DNA of 17,649 bases from JAFTYR01 sp964571375 (GCA_964571375.1 CAZNBL010000026.1:1-17649); one strand, 5' to 3'. Positions 1 to 6,058 are shown, numbered from the stretch's first letter. Notes: generated by a model from the sequence alone, not told the origin. Numbers and translations are program-made.

Positions 1-26
1 AAAGACTCCCGAGGGAGTCTTTTTTA
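1..26. terminator. Rho-independent terminator hairpin at window edge
   Basis: A nine-base-pair stem (AAAGACTCC with GGAGTCTTT) closes on a CGAG loop and runs into six or more T on the + strand. It is near-symmetric, so it can end a + strand transcript entering from the left and also the universal stress protein gene on the - strand, whose stop codon lies 17 bases away. The left A-run is cut by the window edge. Confidence 0.8.
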
Positions 27-42
27 TCAGTCAGTCAGGAAC

Positions 43-945
43 TTATTCTTCAGTCTGGATGACCAGAAGCGGAGTTTCGCTGATAGCTGCAATACGTGTT
101 GCAGTAGAGCCGAGGACAGCTGCCTTGAATGCACCGTAACCGCGTGTACCCATTACGATGGTGTCGAGACCGGCCTTGCGTGCGTATGCGGCGATTTCGT
201 CGCCGGGGTTGCCGACCAGGCAGACTTCCTTGAAGCAGAGGCCTTCCTTTTCGAAGACTTCGCGGAACGGGTTGACTGCTTCGTCAAAGGCTTCCTGCTG
301 CATGGCGCGGATTTCCTGTTCGCTCATTGTCGGAAGAGCCATACCGGCCATATCCGGCATAACGACACCGGCGTAGTCGCTGACAACGTTGATCAGGTGG
401 AAGCATGCGTTCTTACCGAAGAGATCGCGGTTCTTGATGATGTAGTTAACAGCGGCGGCACCGTACTTGGAACCGTCGATAGCAACGCCGACAGTCAGAG
501 CGTCCTTATCGGGAACGGCCTTATTGCGAAGAATAAGCATCGGCTTCTTGCTCAGTGCAAGAACGGAGTTTGTAACGGAGCCGAGCAGAAGGCCCTTCAG
601 AGCGGAACGACCGTGAGAGCCCATGATGACGAGGTCGGCTTCGGAATCTTCGGCAACGCGAGCAATTGTCGGAGCAGCTTCGCCGACAGCGTAGCGGGAC
701 TGAGCGGGAACGCCGGCATCTTTGAGAGTCTTGGCGGCCGGTCCGAGTACGACTTCGGCCTCTTCATCGTAGTAGGTCTTAAGTGCATCGGGACCGACTA
801 AACAGGAAGCTCTTGAAGGAACAGGTGCCTGGACGCTGAGAAGTTCAATAGAGGGGTTGTTTCCGAGAAGGGTTGTACGGGAACACACGAAATCGATGGA
901 ATGCTTGCTGAATTCGCTACCGTCGATAGGTACCAAAATCTTCAT
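43..945 (-). CDS. Universal stress protein, tandem UspA domains (300 aa)
   Basis: This is a cytoplasmic universal stress protein with two fused UspA domains. Domain 1 starts MKILVPIDGSEFSKHS and ends with the nucleotide-binding signature GSHG-x9-GS. Domain 2 starts near 'LTVGVAIDGSKYG' and ends with GTRG-x9-GST. Both match the G-2x-G-9x-G(S/T) motif known from ATP-binding Usp proteins, so both halves may bind nucleotide. The length of 300 residues fits a double-domain UspE-like protein. The reading frame stays open upstream to 1902, but that part is antisense to tcdA. I chose ATG 945-943 because the sequence AGGAG lies just upstream on the - strand and the protein begins there with the typical Usp first strand. 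The gene diverges from tcdA across about 156 bases. Its client process cannot be read from sequence; stress survival is the family expectation. Confidence 0.9.
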   Translation of the reverse strand: MKILVPIDGSEFSKHSIDFVCSRTTLLGNNPSIELLSVQAPVPSRASCLVGPDALKTYYDEEAEVVLGPAAKTLKDAGVPAQSRYAVGEAAPTIARVAEDSEADLVIMGSHGRSALKGLLLGSVTNSVLALSKKPMLILRNKAVPDKDALTVGVAIDGSKYGAAAVNYIIKNRDLFGKNACFHLINVVSDYAGVVMPDMAGMALPTMSEQEIRAMQQEAFDEAVNPFREVFEKEGLCFKEVCLVGNPGDEIAAYARKAGLDTIVMGTRGYGAFKAAVLGSTATRIAAISETPLLVIQTEE

Positions 946-1001
946 AACTGCTCCTTTTTCATAATCATTGTTTTTCATCACAGAACACATACAATCGGCT
1001 G

Positions 1002-1029
1002 TTTTCGGTACTGCTGAGAGACATAAAAT
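1002..1029 (+). promoter_or_regulatory. Possible tcdA promoter
   Basis: The -10 candidate TAAAAT is at 1024-1029, with a poor -35 candidate (TTTTCG, 1002-1007) 16 bases upstream. It lies in the gap between the divergent usp and tcdA genes and would give a leader of about 65 bases. The -10 hexamer is the same one predicted for sspA, both tRNA-Thr genes and rpe. The -35 is weak, so this is tentative. Confidence 0.3.
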
Positions 1030-1101
1030 GCAGCAGATTGGAAAAGTGTCCTGCCTTAGTGATACTGTACCCTGAAACAGATTTTTTTTACAGGAAAAAT
1101 T

Positions 1102-1881
1102 ATGAATATTTCGACCTCGTCGATGGATTTGGACCGTTGCTTCGGAGGGGTGGCCCGTCTGTATTCCGATGCAGGCCTCAGTAAGCTCAGAAGCAGTGCG
1201 GCTGCGGTTGTCGGTTTGGGCGGAGTAGGCTCTTGGGCGGCCGAGGCTTTGGTCAGAACTTCTGTCGGAAAAATTTATCTGATCGACCTTGATAACGTAG
1301 CCGAAAGCAATACCAACCGTCAGATTCAGGCAATGGACGGCGAGTATGGCAAGCCGAAGGTTCAGGCGCTCATGGAGCGTTTCCGCAGAATCAATCCGAG
1401 CTGCGAAATCGTTTGTATTGAGGAGATGGTCGATGAGGAGAATGTCGAAGAGATTATTCCCAAAGACTGCGTAGTCCTCGACTGCATTGATCAGGTGAAG
1501 GCCAAGGCAGCTATTCTTGCCTGTGCGACACGTCGCTCTCAGACTGTCATCACTTCGGGTGCGGCAGGCGGCCGACGTAATCCGCTTCGTATTCAGACCG
1601 GAGATCTTGCGCGTATCAAAGGCGATCCGCTTTTGTCGCGTGTGCGTCACAATCTTCGCAAAAGCTACGGTTTCGCTCCTGCAAAAAGCGGAAAGAATGC
1701 GGAAAAATTCGGCATTCAGGCTGTTTTTTCCGATGAACCCGTAGTACGCTCTCAATCCGTCTGCGAAGTACAGTCTTCCGAAGGACTCTCCTGCGCCGGC
1801 TTCGGTTCCGGTGTTACGGTTACGGCTCCGATGGGTATGGTGTGCGCTTCTTTGGCTATTGAAGCTATTCTCAACAAGTAA
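1102..1881 (+). CDS. tcdA: tRNA threonylcarbamoyladenosine dehydratase TcdA
   Basis: TcdA (CsdL/YgdL) is an E1-like ThiF/MoeB-family enzyme. It uses ATP to cyclise N6-threonylcarbamoyladenosine at tRNA position 37 into the ct6A hydantoin form. The N-terminal 'RCFGGVARLYSDAGL' and the nucleotide-binding segment 'GLGGVGSWAAEALVR' with the following 'LIDLDNV' and 'TNRQIQA' align closely with E. coli TcdA as I recall it. The distal 'SGAAGGRRNP' and 'SCAGFGSGVTVTAPMG' stretches also fit this branch better than ThiF or MoeB. At 259 aa it is close to the 268 of E. coli. A modest AGGA lies before the ATG. The gene sits between two universal stress protein genes. The csdA/csdE sulfur partners found beside it in some enterobacteria are absent here. 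Confidence 0.92.
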   Translation: MNISTSSMDLDRCFGGVARLYSDAGLSKLRSSAAAVVGLGGVGSWAAEALVRTSVGKIYLIDLDNVAESNTNRQIQAMDGEYGKPKVQALMERFRRINPSCEIVCIEEMVDEENVEEIIPKDCVVLDCIDQVKAKAAILACATRRSQTVITSGAAGGRRNPLRIQTGDLARIKGDPLLSRVRHNLRKSYGFAPAKSGKNAEKFGIQAVFSDEPVVRSQSVCEVQSSEGLSCAGFGSGVTVTAPMGMVCASLAIEAILNK

Positions 1882-2000
1882 ATTGTTGCTGAATAAGGAC
1901 AAAAGAAGCTCGTACTGCGCAAAGTAAATTAAGAATACAGGTGGATATTCCTTCTGAATCCTTTAAACTCATAAAACTAACAACAAGAGGAATTTGAACC

Positions 2001-2435
2001 ATGTTTCAGTATATTTTGATCCCTACAGATGGTTCTGAGCTTTCGGATAAGGCTCTCGCTGCCGGCATTGATTTTGCCAAGGCTATGGACGCAACCGTTT
2101 TGGTGATCACCGTCGTCGAACCCTACAGCTACTCTAATCTCTCGGAGTATCGCCCCGAAAGCATCGATCAGTACGATTCCCGCGTCAAGGAAATGGCTCA
2201 GGAACGTCTCGAACTTGCCCGTGAAATGGTCGAACGCAAGGGCGTGAAGTGCCAGATTCAGGCTTATAAGTCATTCTCTCCGTCCGAAGCTATTATTCAG
2301 GCCGCTACAGAAAATAACTGCGACCTTATTTTCATGGCTTCCCACGGCCGCCAGGGCCTTGCCGCCGTTCTTCTCGGCAGCGAAACTCAGAAGGTTCTGA
2401 CGAACTCCAAGATTCCTGTAATGGTTTACCGTTAA
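2001..2435 (+). CDS. Universal stress protein, single UspA domain (144 aa)
   Basis: This is a single-domain UspA-family protein, expected to be cytoplasmic and dimeric. It begins 'MFQYILIPTDGSELSDKA', the usual first strand with the conserved Asp of the nucleotide pocket. It ends with 'ASHGRQGLAAVLLGSET', which keeps the G-9x-GS spacing but has Ala in place of the first Gly of the motif. ATP binding is therefore likely but not certain. The length is standard for the family. An AGAGGAA ribosome-binding site lies nine bases before the ATG. The 119-base gap after tcdA shows no convincing terminator, so co-transcription with tcdA is possible. It is a distant paralogue of the double-domain protein at 43-945, not a recent copy. 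Confidence 0.93.
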   Translation: MFQYILIPTDGSELSDKALAAGIDFAKAMDATVLVITVVEPYSYSNLSEYRPESIDQYDSRVKEMAQERLELAREMVERKGVKCQIQAYKSFSPSEAIIQAATENNCDLIFMASHGRQGLAAVLLGSETQKVLTNSKIPVMVYR

Positions 2436-2458
2436 TCATTACGTTATTCAGCAGCAAA

Positions 2459-2483
2459 CGGCTTCAGCAACGACTGAAGTCCG
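2459..2483 (+). promoter_or_regulatory. Intercistronic hairpin without U-tract
   Basis: CTTCAG (2462-2467) and CTGAAG (2474-2479) form a perfect six-pair stem with loop CAACGA. CGG/CCG extends it across a single bulged T. No T-run follows, so it is not a standard terminator. It lies between the usp gene and the 129-residue gene and ends 31 bases before the latter's start. It could be an mRNA processing or stability element. Confidence 0.4.
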
Positions 2484-2514
2484 AGCTGTGCCTGTGTTTT
2501 AGGAAGAAGTAGAA

Positions 2515-2904
2515 ATGGAAGAAACAATCGGTCAGAAAGAAGAACAGCAGATGGATGCTGCGAATCTTTTCCGCGAAGAAATCTATACCGACCGTAAGAT
2601 CGGTGTGATTCGCGCTCTCGTACCGGTGACTGCAGACGGTGAAAAGGATCCGTCCCGTAAGGTCATCTTCACCGGCGAAGCTCAGATCATGACTCAGATG
2701 GGTGCACTGCCGATCAACTTCGAAATCGAAGCTGACGACCTGGCAACTGCTGTATCTAAGTATCGCGAAGCTGCCAAGGCCGGTGTTGAAAAGACAATGC
2801 ACGACTTGCAGGAAATGCGTCGTCAGGCTGCCAGCAAGATCGTTGTGCCCGGTCAGCCCGGCTTTACGCCTCCGACAGGTCCCGGCGGCCTGGCAATGCC
2901 CTAA
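2515..2904 (+). CDS. Conserved-looking hypothetical protein, 129 aa
   Basis: I do not recognise this family. The product is soluble-looking, with no signal peptide or membrane segment. The first 25 residues are acidic and Gln-rich, including 'MEETIGQKEEQQMDAANLF'. A central part with alternating strands follows ('DRKIGVIRALVPVTADG', then 'KVIFTGEAQIMTQMGALPI'). A probable helix ('AVSKYREAAKAGVEKTMHDL') comes next, and the tail is rich in Gly and Pro (VPGQPGFTPPTGPGGLAMP). Codon use resembles the neighbours, and AGGAAGAAG precedes the ATG, so it is very probably real. It sits 79 bases downstream of a universal stress gene and just before a strong terminator, so it is probably the last gene of that unit. 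A link to stress response rests on position only. Confidence 0.82.
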   Translation: MEETIGQKEEQQMDAANLFREEIYTDRKIGVIRALVPVTADGEKDPSRKVIFTGEAQIMTQMGALPINFEIEADDLATAVSKYREAAKAGVEKTMHDLQEMRRQAASKIVVPGQPGFTPPTGPGGLAMP

Positions 2905-2917
2905 CGGCTCAAAACAT

Positions 2918-2944
2918 AAAAGCTACCTTCGGGTAGCTTTTTTT
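2918..2944 (+). terminator. Rho-independent terminator with UUCG loop
   Basis: AAAAGCTACC and GGTAGCTTTT form a long stem closed by a TTCG tetraloop, followed by a T-run to 2944. It ends the transcript of the 129-residue gene. The next gene's ribosome-binding site (AAGGA, 2946-2950) starts immediately after it. Confidence 0.9.
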
Positions 2945-2958
2945 AAAGGACGGTGGTT

Positions 2959-3714
2959 ATGCAAAGACAGGAAATTATCAGTGCGCTCAACACTTTGCTT
3001 GAGCCGGAAAAGTTTAAGGATTACGCGCCTAACGGTCTGCAGGTCGAAGGCGATTCCGAAGTGACTCATGTGGTATGCGGTGTTTCGGCGTCTCAGGCAT
3101 TGATCGATCATGCCATTAAGGTCGGTGCTCAGATGATTCTGGTACATCACGGCTATTTCTGGAAAGGCGAGAACCCCTGCATTACGGGAATTAAAAAGGC
3201 ACGACTGCAGAAAATTCTGAAGAACAACATCAATTTGGTTGCATTTCATCTTCCTTTGGATGCCAACGAGCAGCTTGGCAATAATGCAGAGTTCGGCCGG
3301 CTTCTCGGTATCGAAGAAAGTGCGCCCCTCGGCGGCGAACCGCTGGTTCGTATCGGTCGATTAAAGGAAGAAGTGACCGTTGCAGAACTCGCCGGTAGGG
3401 TCGGTTTTGTGCTCGCAAGAGAACCGATGGTAGTTCCCGTATCGTTGGAAGATCGTAAGGTTCGTACAGTCGCCTGGTGCAGCGGTGCTGCTCAGGATTA
3501 TCTTGAGGCTGCCGTACAGGCCGGAGCTGATGTGTATTTGAGCGGCGAAATCAGTGAGAGAACCGTTCTCGAAGCAAGAGAGCTCGATGTTCCGTATTTT
3601 GCAGTCGGCCATCATGCCAGCGAGACGCTCGGTATTTCTGCATTGGCCGAATGGTTGCAGATTCAGTTCCCGCAGTTGCACGTCGAATTTGTAAATATCC
3701 CGAATCCGGTTTAG
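2959..3714 (+). CDS. Nif3-like dinuclear metal centre hexameric protein (YbgI type)
   Basis: This is a member of the Nif3/YbgI (DUF34) family, toroidal hexamers with a dinuclear metal site. Members are often auto-labelled GTP cyclohydrolase 1 type 2, but their cellular role is unsettled. The metal ligands are all visible: His63-His64 in 'LVHHGYFWKG', His97 and Asp101 in 'FHLPLDANEQLGNNA', and His and Glu in 'GHHASE' near residues 215-219. This is essentially the YbgI pattern. 'DYAPNGLQVEG' near the start and the terminal 'NIPNPV' are also family hallmarks. An in-frame GTG at 2953 would extend the protein by two residues, but AAGGA at 2946-2950 suits the ATG at 2959 (eight bases) and is too close to the GTG. 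The length of 251 aa is normal. The gene converges on mscL with a shared terminator. Confidence 0.93.
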   Translation: MQRQEIISALNTLLEPEKFKDYAPNGLQVEGDSEVTHVVCGVSASQALIDHAIKVGAQMILVHHGYFWKGENPCITGIKKARLQKILKNNINLVAFHLPLDANEQLGNNAEFGRLLGIEESAPLGGEPLVRIGRLKEEVTVAELAGRVGFVLAREPMVVPVSLEDRKVRTVAWCSGAAQDYLEAAVQAGADVYLSGEISERTVLEARELDVPYFAVGHHASETLGISALAEWLQIQFPQLHVEFVNIPNPV

Positions 3715-3736
3715 TTCGGCGAATAAAGAACGTATC

Positions 3737-3771
3737 AAAAAAAAGGTCTGCAGATTGTGCAGACCTTTTTT
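3737..3771. terminator. Bidirectional terminator between nif3-like gene and mscL
   Basis: GGTCTGC and GCAGACC form a stem around AGATTGT. Eight A precede it and a run of T follows, so it can act on both strands. It lies between two convergent genes and would end both. Confidence 0.9.
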
Positions 3772-3800
3772 GCTTGAGAGGTAACTACGCTATGACGCGG

Positions 3801-4283
3801 TTACTTTTCATTGTTTTTCTTGAGTTCTTCAAGAATCTTCTTAAGCAATTCGATATCTTCTTTCGGTGCGGGAGGAGGTGCAGCCTTTTCAGCTTCCAGT
3901 TCAAGCTTCTTACGCAGTGTTGTGATGAACTTAAGGAAGCAGAAGATCACGAAAGCGAGCAGAAGGAACTGAATGACGGAAGTCAGGAATGCGCCGTAAC
4001 CGAGAACGGTGGCACCGGCCTTGTTCAAAGCTTCATAGGTCATCGGTCCGATGTAGTTTTCGGGCATCTTCAGAACAAGGAAGAGATTGGTGAAGTCAGG
4101 CTTGCCGACCAGCACACCGAGGATCGGATTGACCAAGTCTTTGGTGAACGAGGAGACGATCGCATTAAATGCAGCGCCGACGATCACGGCGACGGACAGA
4201 TCGATGACATTGCCTCTGGAAATGAAGGCTTGGAAATCTTTAAGGAAGCCTGTTGCGGCTGCCTTGGCGTTTACGTTGGCCAT
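3801..4283 (-). CDS. mscL: Large-conductance mechanosensitive channel MscL
   Basis: MscL is a homopentameric inner-membrane channel that opens under high membrane tension and releases solutes during osmotic downshock. The N-terminal amphipathic segment and first membrane helix read 'FISRGNVIDLSVAVIVGAAF', the family signature. The second helix is around 'FLTSVIQFLLLAFVIFCFL'. The cytoplasmic end has a Pro-rich linker ('APPPAPKED') and then a charged helix (IELLKKILEELKK), which would form the C-terminal bundle. At 160 aa it is longer than the 136 of E. coli, through about eight extra N-terminal residues and a longer periplasmic loop and tail. GGAG lies eight bases before the ATG. It is a single-gene unit, with a terminator shared with the convergent Nif3-like gene. 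Confidence 0.96.
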   Translation of the reverse strand: MANVNAKAAATGFLKDFQAFISRGNVIDLSVAVIVGAAFNAIVSSFTKDLVNPILGVLVGKPDFTNLFLVLKMPENYIGPMTYEALNKAGATVLGYGAFLTSVIQFLLLAFVIFCFLKFITTLRKKLELEAEKAAPPPAPKEDIELLKKILEELKKNNEK

Positions 4284-4308
4284 AAATATCTCCTATGTTT
4301 TTTTTCGA

Positions 4309-4339
4309 ATTGTAACGTAATGACGGTATGGAAATCCAA
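4309..4339 (-). promoter_or_regulatory. Possible mscL promoter
   Basis: On the - strand a TACAAT -10 box occupies 4314-4309, 25 bases before the start codon. A TTGGAT (19-base spacer) or TGGATT (18-base spacer) sequence lies upstream as -35. The -10 is good and the spacing is long. Confidence 0.35.
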
Positions 4340-4447
4340 TGTTTCGCCTGAATGCTTTGTCTCTGTAGGAGAAAAAGCCGGGTTGAGATTTATATGTGGG
4401 CGTTAATTTAATAACTGTATGAAAATTAAGGAAAAAAAAGAATAAAT

Positions 4448-4476
4448 TTGGGGAAATTTTTACTTTCCGTTAAAAT
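4448..4476 (+). promoter_or_regulatory. Probable sspA promoter
   Basis: TTGGGG (4448-4453) and TAAAAT (4471-4476) are separated by 17 bases inside an AT-rich stretch upstream of sspA. Transcription would begin near 4483, leaving a leader of about 47 bases. It is the best-spaced sigma-70-like site in the 246-base gap between mscL and sspA. I see nothing else coding in that gap. Confidence 0.5.
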
Positions 4477-4529
4477 AGAACGCGTTACAGGTTATTGATC
4501 CTGAATATTTTTTTTGCAGGTAGACAACT

Positions 4530-5135
4530 ATGATGGTTCTTTATTCGGGCAATACATGTCCGTTCTCTCAGCGTTGCCGCTTTGTCCTTTTTGAAAAGGG
4601 CATGGATTTTGAGATTCGTGATATCGACCTCTATCACAAGCCGGAAGATATCAATGTCATGAATCCTTACGGTGATGTGCCGATTTTGGTTGAACGAGAT
4701 CTCGTTCTCTACGAATCCAACATCATCAACGAATATATCGACGAACGCTTCCCGCATCCGCAGCTGATGCCGCCGGATCCGGTCATGCGCGCCAGAGTCC
4801 GTCTGCTTCTGTTTAACTTCGAACGTGAAATCTTCCAGTACGTTCACGTACTTGAAGATAAGGCCAGTGATGAAAATGCAAAGGCTGAAGCCAGAGAAAT
4901 TATCCGCAACCAGCTCGTTCGCCTGAGCCCGGTTGTCAGCCGTACCAAGTACATGTTCGGTGATGAACTGACAATGCTTGATATTGCAATGGCTCCGCTT
5001 CTGTGGCGTCTCAATTACTACGGTATTGAGCTGCCTGCCAATGCTTCTGCTGTTCACAAGTATGCAGAACGCGTCTTCTCTCGTCCGGCCTTTATCGAAG
5101 CTCTTACGCCGTCCGAACGCGTAATGAGAAAGTAA
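4530..5135 (+). CDS. sspA: Stringent starvation protein A (GST-fold)
   Basis: SspA is a glutathione S-transferase-fold protein that binds RNA polymerase and helps switch transcription during starvation and acid stress; it is not an active GST. The N-terminal thioredoxin-like domain reads 'MMVLYSGNTCPFSQRCRFVL', with 'NPYGDVPILVERDLVLYESNIINEYIDE' after it. That carries the cis-Pro and Glu-Ser elements of the GST N-domain. The helical C-domain includes 'MFGDELTMLDIAMAPLLWRL', which is typical. The length of 201 aa is close to the usual size. Two successive ATG codons (4530, 4533) are possible starts; the spacing from AGG at 4518-4520 does not decide clearly, and I keep the first. sspB follows after 16 bases, so the two are almost certainly one operon. 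Confidence 0.94.
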   Translation: MMVLYSGNTCPFSQRCRFVLFEKGMDFEIRDIDLYHKPEDINVMNPYGDVPILVERDLVLYESNIINEYIDERFPHPQLMPPDPVMRARVRLLLFNFEREIFQYVHVLEDKASDENAKAEAREIIRNQLVRLSPVVSRTKYMFGDELTMLDIAMAPLLWRLNYYGIELPANASAVHKYAERVFSRPAFIEALTPSERVMRK

Positions 5136-5151
5136 AGTAGGAAGAAGATCG

Positions 5152-5547
5152 ATGAGCGTAGAAAATGAAGCTTTGCCCAGCTTGACGCCGTACTTGATGC
5201 GAGCTTTCTACGAGTGGTGCGTGGATAATGCGTTCACGCCCCAAATCCTCGTAGTTGCGGAAGATCAGGATACAGACGTTCAGGTTCCGAGAGACTTTGT
5301 TTCCGACGGAAAGATTGCTCTTAATATCGGGCCGACAGCTTGCGGCAGTTTGGAGATCGAAAACGATTCCGTGCACTTTGATGCCCGTTTTTCCGGTCAG
5401 CTTGAGCACATTTGGATCCCGATCGGCAATATTGTTGCTATCTACGCTCGTGAAAACGGCGCTTGCATTCCCTTCGAGCTTGAACGAGCCGCTAAGGCTG
5501 CTGAACCGGAGGCTCCCGCAGGTTTCGGATTCACGAGAGTTGATTAA
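5152..5547 (+). CDS. sspB: ClpXP adaptor / specificity-enhancing factor SspB
   Basis: SspB is a dimeric adaptor. It binds ssrA-tagged proteins from stalled ribosomes and tethers them to ClpXP for degradation. The body 'LTPYLMRAFYEWCVDNAFTPQILV' is the diagnostic first helix and strand, and 'GKIALNIGPTACGSLEI' and 'IWIPIGNIVAIYARENG' complete the substrate-binding fold. In E. coli a flexible tail ends in a short basic-hydrophobic peptide (LRVVK) that docks on ClpX. Here the tail is much shorter: after an Ala/Glu/Pro linker it ends 'GFGFTRVD'. The ClpX-binding module is therefore divergent but possibly present. At 131 aa it is shorter than the 165 of E. coli. AGGAAGAAG lies just before the ATG. 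Confidence 0.93.
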   Translation: MSVENEALPSLTPYLMRAFYEWCVDNAFTPQILVVAEDQDTDVQVPRDFVSDGKIALNIGPTACGSLEIENDSVHFDARFSGQLEHIWIPIGNIVAIYARENGACIPFELERAAKAAEPEAPAGFGFTRVD

Positions 5548-5572
5548 AGGTGTAAAGGATTGTAAATATTTC

Positions 5573-5605
5573 ACTGAAAGGCTGGACAAGCTCCGGAATT
5601 TCAGT
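5573..5605 (+). promoter_or_regulatory. Inverted repeat overlapping tRNA-Thr copy 1 promoter
   Basis: ACTGAAA (5573-5579) and TTTCAGT (5599-5605) are a perfect seven-base inverted repeat. A weaker inner pairing, CTGGA with TCCGG, lies between them. The -35 candidate of the first tRNA-Thr gene lies between the arms and its -10 starts at the right edge. No T-run follows, so it is unlikely to terminate sspB. The second tRNA copy keeps only a fragment of the right arm. Confidence 0.35.
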
Positions 5606-5610
5606 AAAAT
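5583..5610 (+). promoter_or_regulatory. Promoter of tRNA-Thr copy 1
   Basis: TGGACA (5583-5588, five of six consensus bases) and TAAAAT (5605-5610) lie 16 bases apart. The start site would fall seven or eight bases before the mature tRNA end, which is typical of a stable-RNA promoter. Confidence 0.6.
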
Positions 5611-5624
5611 AGCAAACCTCTGAT

Positions 5625-5700
5625 GCCCGCTTAGCTCAGTTGGTAGAGCAACCGCCTTGTAAGCGGTAGGTCGTCTGTTCAAGTCAGTCAGTGGGCACCA
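5625..5700 (+). tRNA. tRNA-Thr (anticodon UGU), copy 1
   Basis: A 76-base cloverleaf with encoded CCA. The acceptor stem is GCCCGCT with AGTGGGC (one G-T pair), the D stem GCTC/GAGC and the anticodon stem ACCGC/GCGGT. The loop is CTTGTAA, giving anticodon TGT at 5658-5660. The T loop is TTCAAGT. The T stem GTCTG/CAGTC has a U-U mismatch at positions 50-64. Discriminator base A. It reads ACA and, by wobble, other Thr codons. Confidence 0.97.
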
Positions 5701-5718
5701 CCGAATTTCAGAGAAAAA

Positions 5719-5742
5719 AGCTCCGCTTGTCGGAGCTTTTTT
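5719..5742 (+). terminator. Terminator of tRNA-Thr copy 1
   Basis: AGCTCCG and CGGAGCT form a seven-pair stem (extended by flanking A-T pairs) with loop CTTGT, followed by six T. It lies 18 bases after the tRNA CCA end. Confidence 0.92.
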
Positions 5743-5788
5743 CGTATCCGGCTTTAACAAATCGAAGACTTTCTTCATTCTCCGCCGC

Positions 5789-5823
5789 AAAAAACGGTTC
5801 TGAGAACAACTTCGAAAACCGTT
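5789..5823 (-). terminator. Remnant of duplicated prmC terminator
   Basis: On the - strand AACGGTT and AACCGTT arms enclose a weaker inner GAA/TTC pairing and are followed by six T. It matches the functional prmC terminator at 6124-6162 in position and arm sequence. It is still able to fold, but no live - strand gene feeds it. Confidence 0.6.
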
Positions 5824-5843
5824 CCATTGTTTAACCGGCTGTC

Positions 5844-5936
5844 TTATTTTTTCCGAACCGTAAACTGACCGTTGCAGCCGTAATTTCCATAGCTTTTTAA
5901 GCTGCAAAAACAGTTCCTGACAAAAAGATTGCGTAC
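5844..5936 (-). pseudogene. Fossil of prmC 3' end (31 codons with stop)
   Basis: Reading leftwards from 5936, the frame is V-R-N-L-F ... Y-G-N-Y-G ... F-T ... K-K-stop. This matches the end of prmC (VRNLF ... YKDYGGNDRFTAWKK) codon for codon with no indel, and the TAA is kept. Many changes alter the amino acid (for example DYGG to NYGC, and W to R near the end), so the piece is no longer selected as protein. It has no start and no upstream part of the gene. It arose by the tandem duplication that also copied tRNA-Thr. Confidence 0.8.
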
Positions 5937-5940
5937 CCCC

Positions 5941-5968
5941 TTTTCAATTTCGAAAATATCAGTAAAAT
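5941..5968 (+). promoter_or_regulatory. Promoter of tRNA-Thr copy 2 (new -35)
   Basis: The TAAAAT -10 (5963-5968) is kept from the duplication, but the breakpoint lies before it, so the original TGGACA is missing. At the same 16-base spacing the sequence is TTTTCA (5941-5946), four of six consensus bases. Since a strong terminator lies between the two tRNAs, the second copy needs its own promoter to be expressed. Confidence 0.45.
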
Positions 5969-5982
5969 AGCGAACCTCTGAT

Positions 5983-6058
5983 GCCCGCTTAGCTCAGTTG
6001 GTAGAGCAACCGCCTTGTAAGCGGTAGGTCGTCTGTTCAAGTCAGTCAGTGGGCACCA
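5983..6058 (+). tRNA. tRNA-Thr (anticodon UGU), copy 2
   Basis: Identical base for base to the copy at 5625-5700, including encoded CCA, the G5-U68 wobble and the U50-U64 mismatch in the T stem. The anticodon TGT is at 6016-6018. The identity contrasts with the decayed flanking prmC fragment, which implies either selection on both tRNAs or gene conversion. Confidence 0.97.

Noticed and set aside
946..1902. Upstream extension of the universal stress protein frame to 619 aa on the - strand
   Set aside because: It runs antisense through all of tcdA, which is a clear family match. The Usp fold begins at the internal ATG at 945 with a good ribosome-binding site.
3651..4406. 251-aa + strand frame opposite mscL
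   Set aside because: Antisense to mscL and overlapping the nif3-like gene end and a strong terminator; composition is not protein-like.
4488..4515. Terminator or attenuator in the sspA leader
   Set aside because: CAGG/CCTG followed by a long T-run looks tempting, but the stem is only four pairs and the T-run begins after a gap.
5104..5907. Long - strand open frame across sspB and the first tRNA-Thr
   Set aside because: Part of it is simply the reverse strand of the tRNA, which yields the well-known spurious 'LTDLNRRPTAYKAVALPTELSGH' type peptide. The rest is antisense to sspB and the prmC fossil.
5625..6058. tRNA-Thr locus as an integration site for a mobile element
   Set aside because: No integrase, no foreign genes and no partial tRNA end acting as an att site are present; both tRNAs are complete and the spacer is derived from prmC.
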